NCBI GenBank assembly: GCA_023246995.1
Contig: JAHFHI010000038.1
Location: forward strand, 1 to 8,486
Source of the DNA: Candidatus Omnitrophota bacterium
GTDB taxonomy: Bacteria > Omnitrophota > Omnitrophia > Omnitrophales > Aquincolibacteriaceae
Reading direction: 5' to 3'
DNA: 8,486 nucleotides
Shown here: positions 6,766-8,486 of the stretch, piece by piece
How the letters are laid out: each line of letters starts with the position of its first letter
How positions within the stretch are numbered: the stretch's first letter is position 1
Notes under the pieces: model-generated
What the model was told of the DNA's origin: nothing
The model's input: the letters and a program-made list of their open reading frames with translations, nothing else
Database searches by the model: none
Position numbers and translations under genes: made by a program

Positions 6766-7556
6766 GCCTCAAGCCTTTCGTGAACGCGCCGGATCGATAA
6801 GGCGCGTCCGGTCCGGGGATCGATGTCAAAAATAGCTCCGGAAATCCTGGGGTCGCCGTCGGCCACTTCCAGGCGGGAGGGCATCTGCGTCAAAAACATC
6901 TGAAGCACCTCGTCAATCTTTCTGCCGATCACGGAGCGGTAAGGCCCTCACATGCCGAGCTCGGTGATATATGCCGTTTTTTTAGGAAGGATGGCTTCAT
7001 CCGCGGTTTGAACGTGCGTGTGGGTTCCGAATACGGCGCTCACCCGTCCGTCAAGAAACCAACCGAGCGCCACTTTTTCCGAAGTCGCCTCGGCGTGCAT
7101 ATCGACAAAAATAATCGGGGTCTGGCGGCTGATCTCTTTAATTTCCCGCTCCGCAACTTCAAACGGGCAATCGACGGTTTTTAAAAACACCCGGCCGAGC
7201 AGATTAAGGACGCCGATTTTAAGCCCGCAAGAGCTTGTCGCCACAACGCTCCCGCTTCCAGGCACGCTCGCGGGATAATTCGCCGGCCTCAAAATTCGGG
7301 GGTTCGCCTGGACAAGTTCTTCGCCTTCTTTTTTCTTGAAAACATGATCCCCGGAAGTGATGACATCCACGCCGTGATCGAAAAGCTCCTGGGTCGTGGC
7401 GGGAGTGATCCCGGACCCGCCGGCAAGGTTCTCGCCGTTGGCAATGACAAACCCGATTTGCTCCCTTTGACGGAGACGCGGGATGATTTCCACACACGCC
7501 TTTCGACCGGGACTGCCGACCACATCCCCAACGGCCAGGACCCTCAATGAAGCCAT
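6762..7556 (-). CDS. ymdB: YmdB-family (TIGR00282) metallophosphoesterase with in-frame TGA, possible selenoprotein
   Basis: Relatives such as Bacillus subtilis YmdB are dinuclear-metal phosphodiesterases acting on cyclic nucleotides and affecting cell-fate gene expression. Metal-site motifs: GDVVGSPGR (10-18), IANGEN (38-43), SGDHVF (68-73), VDMHAEATSEK (151-161) and FGTHTHVQTAD (176-186). A standard reading stops at TGA 6950-6948 after AYITELGM (202 residues). The same frame continues for 61 codons, beginning GPYRSVIG and containing FLTQMPSRLEVADG and GAIFDIDPRTGRALSIRRV, which is the normal family C-terminus. It stops at 6764-6762 in a GTGA overlap with xseA. Full length is 264, as in the family. 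Position 203 is Thr in B. subtilis and, as I recall, Cys in others. Asp70 replaces the Asn of the usual GNH motif. The start is ATG with AAAGGAG four bases upstream. Alternatives to selenocysteine are a nonsense mutation or a sequencing error; the family call is firm. Confidence 0.85.
6774..6779 (-). promoter_or_regulatory. Ribosome-binding site for xseA
   Basis: GAAAGG on the minus strand, eight bases before the xseA GTG at 6765. It lies in the ymdB coding segment downstream of the in-frame TGA. Confidence 0.6.
6906..6938 (-). promoter_or_regulatory. Putative bacterial SECIS hairpin in ymdB
   Basis: Immediately downstream of the in-frame TGA, the minus-strand RNA can fold as an imperfect hairpin. 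The arm CUCCGUGAUC (6936-6927) pairs with GAUUGACGAG (6918-6909), with a bulged C, a bulged G and one G-U pair. The 8-base loop is GGCAGAAA (6926-6919). Two more outer pairs are possible past a bulged G. The loop lies 21 bases after the TGA and starts with GG. As I recall it, the bacterial SECIS consensus asks for a loop about 16-37 bases downstream with a G in its first two positions. I folded this by hand; stability was not computed, and hairpins of this quality arise by chance. Confidence 0.4.
6948..6950 (-). other. In-frame TGA codon 203 of ymdB, candidate selenocysteine codon
   Basis: The codon follows Gly-Met and precedes Gly-Pro-Tyr, replacing the Thr of the B. subtilis sequence. A Cys codon (TGC or TGT) becomes TGA by one base change, whereas a Thr codon needs at least two, so a Cys ancestor is more likely. 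The stops of the response regulator, xseA, xseB, fau and the coiled-coil gene are all TGA, so a reassigned code is excluded. Confidence 0.5.
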
Positions 7557-7560
7557 CCTT

Positions 7561-7567
7561 CTCCTTT
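7561..7567 (-). promoter_or_regulatory. Ribosome-binding site for ymdB
   Basis: AAAGGAG on the minus strand, four bases before the ymdB ATG at 7556, in the 19-base gap after fau. Confidence 0.75.
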
Positions 7568-7575
7568 AAAAACGC

Positions 7576-8151
7576 TCAATCGGTGATGACAAGGTCCATG
7601 CGCACATCATGCGGCCCGGCCGGAACTCTGGAAAGCAGCTGCTCCCGGAAAGCGACGCCCATTTTTATGGCACGCGCAGGAACTTTTTTAAGAAAACGGT
7701 CAAAATAACCGCCGCCCCGGCCGAGGCGCCCGCCCCGGGAATCAAACCCGAGTCCGGGGATAAAAAGGAGATCCAGAATTCGCGCTTCCGCTTTAGATGT
7801 CTTGGCCGGAACCGGCTCTAAGATCCCGTAAGCCCCCTTACGCAGTTCCGAGGCAAGCCTTCGGATGCGCCTTATTTCGATATCCTTTGTCTTAAGCCTT
7901 ACGCGCGGGACATAAACCTTTTTACCCAGCTTCAGCGATTTGGCGGCAAGGCCGCGAAGACTCGCCTCTCCCGGAAGCGGCATATAAAATAAAAGATTAC
8001 GGGCTTCTCGGAATTCTCTTGTCCCTAAAATCCGGCGGCAAATTTTCCTGCTTTTAGACGCACGCCGGGCTGCTTTCATGTCCGAAAGAAGCCGGCGGAG
8101 GCGGTGCCTGTACGAGATTTTGAGATTGGCAATCCGCGCGGAATCCCTCAT
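7576..8151 (-). CDS. fau: 5-formyltetrahydrofolate cyclo-ligase
   Basis: Converts 5-formyltetrahydrofolate to 5,10-methenyltetrahydrofolate with ATP, returning this folate to the one-carbon pool. The 191 residues carry the family marks: an Arg/Lys-rich N-terminal helix, SRKICRRIL (34-42), LLFYMPLPGEAS (53-64), GAYGILEP (107-113), DLLFIPGLGFD (127-137), the nucleotide-binding GGRLGRGGGYFDRF (140-153), and a C-terminus with GVAFREQLL and PHDVRMDLVITD. The ATG at 8151 is the first possible start after an in-frame TAA upstream. It lacks a visible ribosome-binding site, and Met25 is the only later in-frame ATG near the start, but beginning there would cut off the conserved basic helix. It ends in TGA, 19 bases before ymdB. 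Confidence 0.94.
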   Translation of the reverse strand: MRDSARIANLKISYRHRLRRLLSDMKAARRASKSRKICRRILGTREFREARNLLFYMPLPGEASLRGLAAKSLKLGKKVYVPRVRLKTKDIEIRRIRRLASELRKGAYGILEPVPAKTSKAEARILDLLFIPGLGFDSRGGRLGRGGGYFDRFLKKVPARAIKMGVAFREQLLSRVPAGPHDVRMDLVITD

Positions 8152-8176
8152 GCGATTGCATGCATTTTAACCCAAA

Positions 8177-8210
8177 CCCGGAGGGGGGGCCAGGAAAAAG
8201 CAGGCCCGGG
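8177..8210 (-). other. GC-rich hairpin between the coiled-coil gene and fau
   Basis: On the minus strand, CCCGG (8210-8206 outer part) can pair with CCGGG (8181-8177). A competing stem, GGGCC with GGCCC, encloses the T-rich loop (8207-8203 with 8191-8187). No T-run follows, so it is not a standard intrinsic terminator. It could protect or attenuate a transcript, or have no function. The 82-base gap 8152-8233 holds nothing else I can support. Confidence 0.25.
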
Positions 8211-8233
8211 GAAGGGGCTCACATCCCATCGGC

Positions 8234-8486
8234 TCAAACGCCTGAATCGCCTTCAAGACTCCGGATCTGTTTGGTTTTCTCGGCCAGGTCTTTTTGCAGG
8301 AGATCCATCTGCTTCTCGCGCATTTTAAGAAGGGCTTCCCGCCGCCTGAACTGCTCGGCCGTATCACGCTCAAAGTTTTTTTTCTCGTTTTCAAGCCCCG
8401 CTCGCTCGCTATTGAGCGAGGCTATTTTTTCACGGAGCGTGTTCTGGAGACGGTCAAGCTCGCTGCGCTTCTCAATCAGCTCGCTT
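8234..8486 (-). CDS. Coiled-coil protein, C-terminal fragment, unrecognised
   Basis: The last 83 residues of a protein whose start lies beyond the right edge; the first complete codon begins at 8485. The sequence is strongly charged and helical, rich in Glu, Lys, Arg, Leu and Gln, with heptad-like spacing of Leu/Ile/Met (for example ELDRLQNTLREKIASL and MDLLQKDLAEKTKQI). There is no Pro, and only three Gly, two of them in the final tail GDSGV. This indicates a long coiled coil running almost to the C-terminus. It ends in TGA, 82 bases before fau. I do not recognise the family. In some bacteria the division protein ZapA sits before fau and also has a C-terminal coiled coil, but this fragment does not resemble ZapA closely, and length and N-terminal domains are unknown. 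Confidence 0.7.
   Translation of the reverse strand, partial: SELIEKRSELDRLQNTLREKIASLNSERAGLENEKKNFERDTAEQFRRREALLKMREKQMDLLQKDLAEKTKQIRSLEGDSGV

Noticed and set aside
6515..6829. Separate small gene filling the space between the short ymdB frame and xseA
   Set aside because: The minus-strand frame here overlaps xseA out of frame and is Arg-rich. The real content of 6766-6947 is the ymdB C-terminus in the ymdB frame.
6948..6950. TGA reassigned to an amino acid genome-wide, as in Mycoplasma or some candidate phyla
   Set aside because: TGA ends the receiver, xseA, xseB, fau and the coiled-coil gene at the expected C-termini and forms stop/start overlaps. No other recognised gene contains an internal TGA.
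8163..8185. Promoter before fau: TAAAAT on the minus strand as a -10 box
   Set aside because: The -10-like hexamer is reasonable, but no -35 element stands at the proper distance in the C-rich stretch upstream.
8177..8210. Intrinsic terminator after the coiled-coil gene
   Set aside because: A GC-rich hairpin can form, but the bases after it are not a T-run, so it is kept only as a low-confidence structure.

Overview
This window is a dense, one-directional run of bacterial housekeeping genes, all on the minus strand, so transcription runs from high to low coordinates. No rRNA, tRNA, CRISPR array, insertion sequence or other mobile element is visible. By eye the DNA is moderately GC-rich and even in composition, with no patch that looks foreign. 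Nothing fixes the taxon. The gene set (DXP-pathway isoprenoid synthesis, a YmdB-type phosphoesterase, exonuclease VII) indicates a bacterium. The divergent proteins and compact gene order would suit an uncultivated lineage such as Omnitrophota, but that is only a guess.

Layout in transcription order: (1) the 3' end of an unrecognised coiled-coil protein (8486-8234); (2) fau, 5-formyltetrahydrofolate cyclo-ligase (8151-7576); (3) ymdB, a TIGR00282-type metallophosphoesterase (7556-6762) with an in-frame TGA at codon 203; (4) xseA and (5) xseB, the two subunits of exonuclease VII; (6) an ispA-type polyprenyl diphosphate synthase; (7) dxs, the first enzyme of the DXP pathway; (8) nadK, NAD kinase; (9) a single-domain response regulator; (10) gltX, glutamyl-tRNA synthetase, which runs off the left edge. 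From ymdB to nadK the genes are packed with 4-base GTGA stop/start overlaps, one 20-base overlap and one 8-base gap, so they are probably one transcript with coupled translation. Dxs and the IspA-type enzyme act in the same isoprenoid route; XseA and XseB form one enzyme; Fau and NadK serve cofactor metabolism.

The most interesting signal is in ymdB. A standard reading stops after 202 residues at a Gly-Met-TGA, but the same frame stays open for 61 more codons. These encode the family's usual C-terminal part (starting Gly-Pro-Tyr) and end exactly in a GTGA overlap with xseA. With the TGA read as an amino acid the protein is 264 residues, the normal family length. TGA is an ordinary stop for at least five other genes here, so this is not a changed genetic code. 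From memory, relatives carry Thr or Cys at this position, and an imperfect hairpin with a G-starting loop lies about 21 bases downstream. This fits a selenocysteine codon with a bacterial SECIS element and would be an unusual selenoprotein. A nonsense mutation or a sequencing error remains possible. Two smaller oddities are apparent internal deletions: a shortened loop after the second Asp-rich motif of the prenyl synthase, and a missing segment in the catalytic half of GltX.
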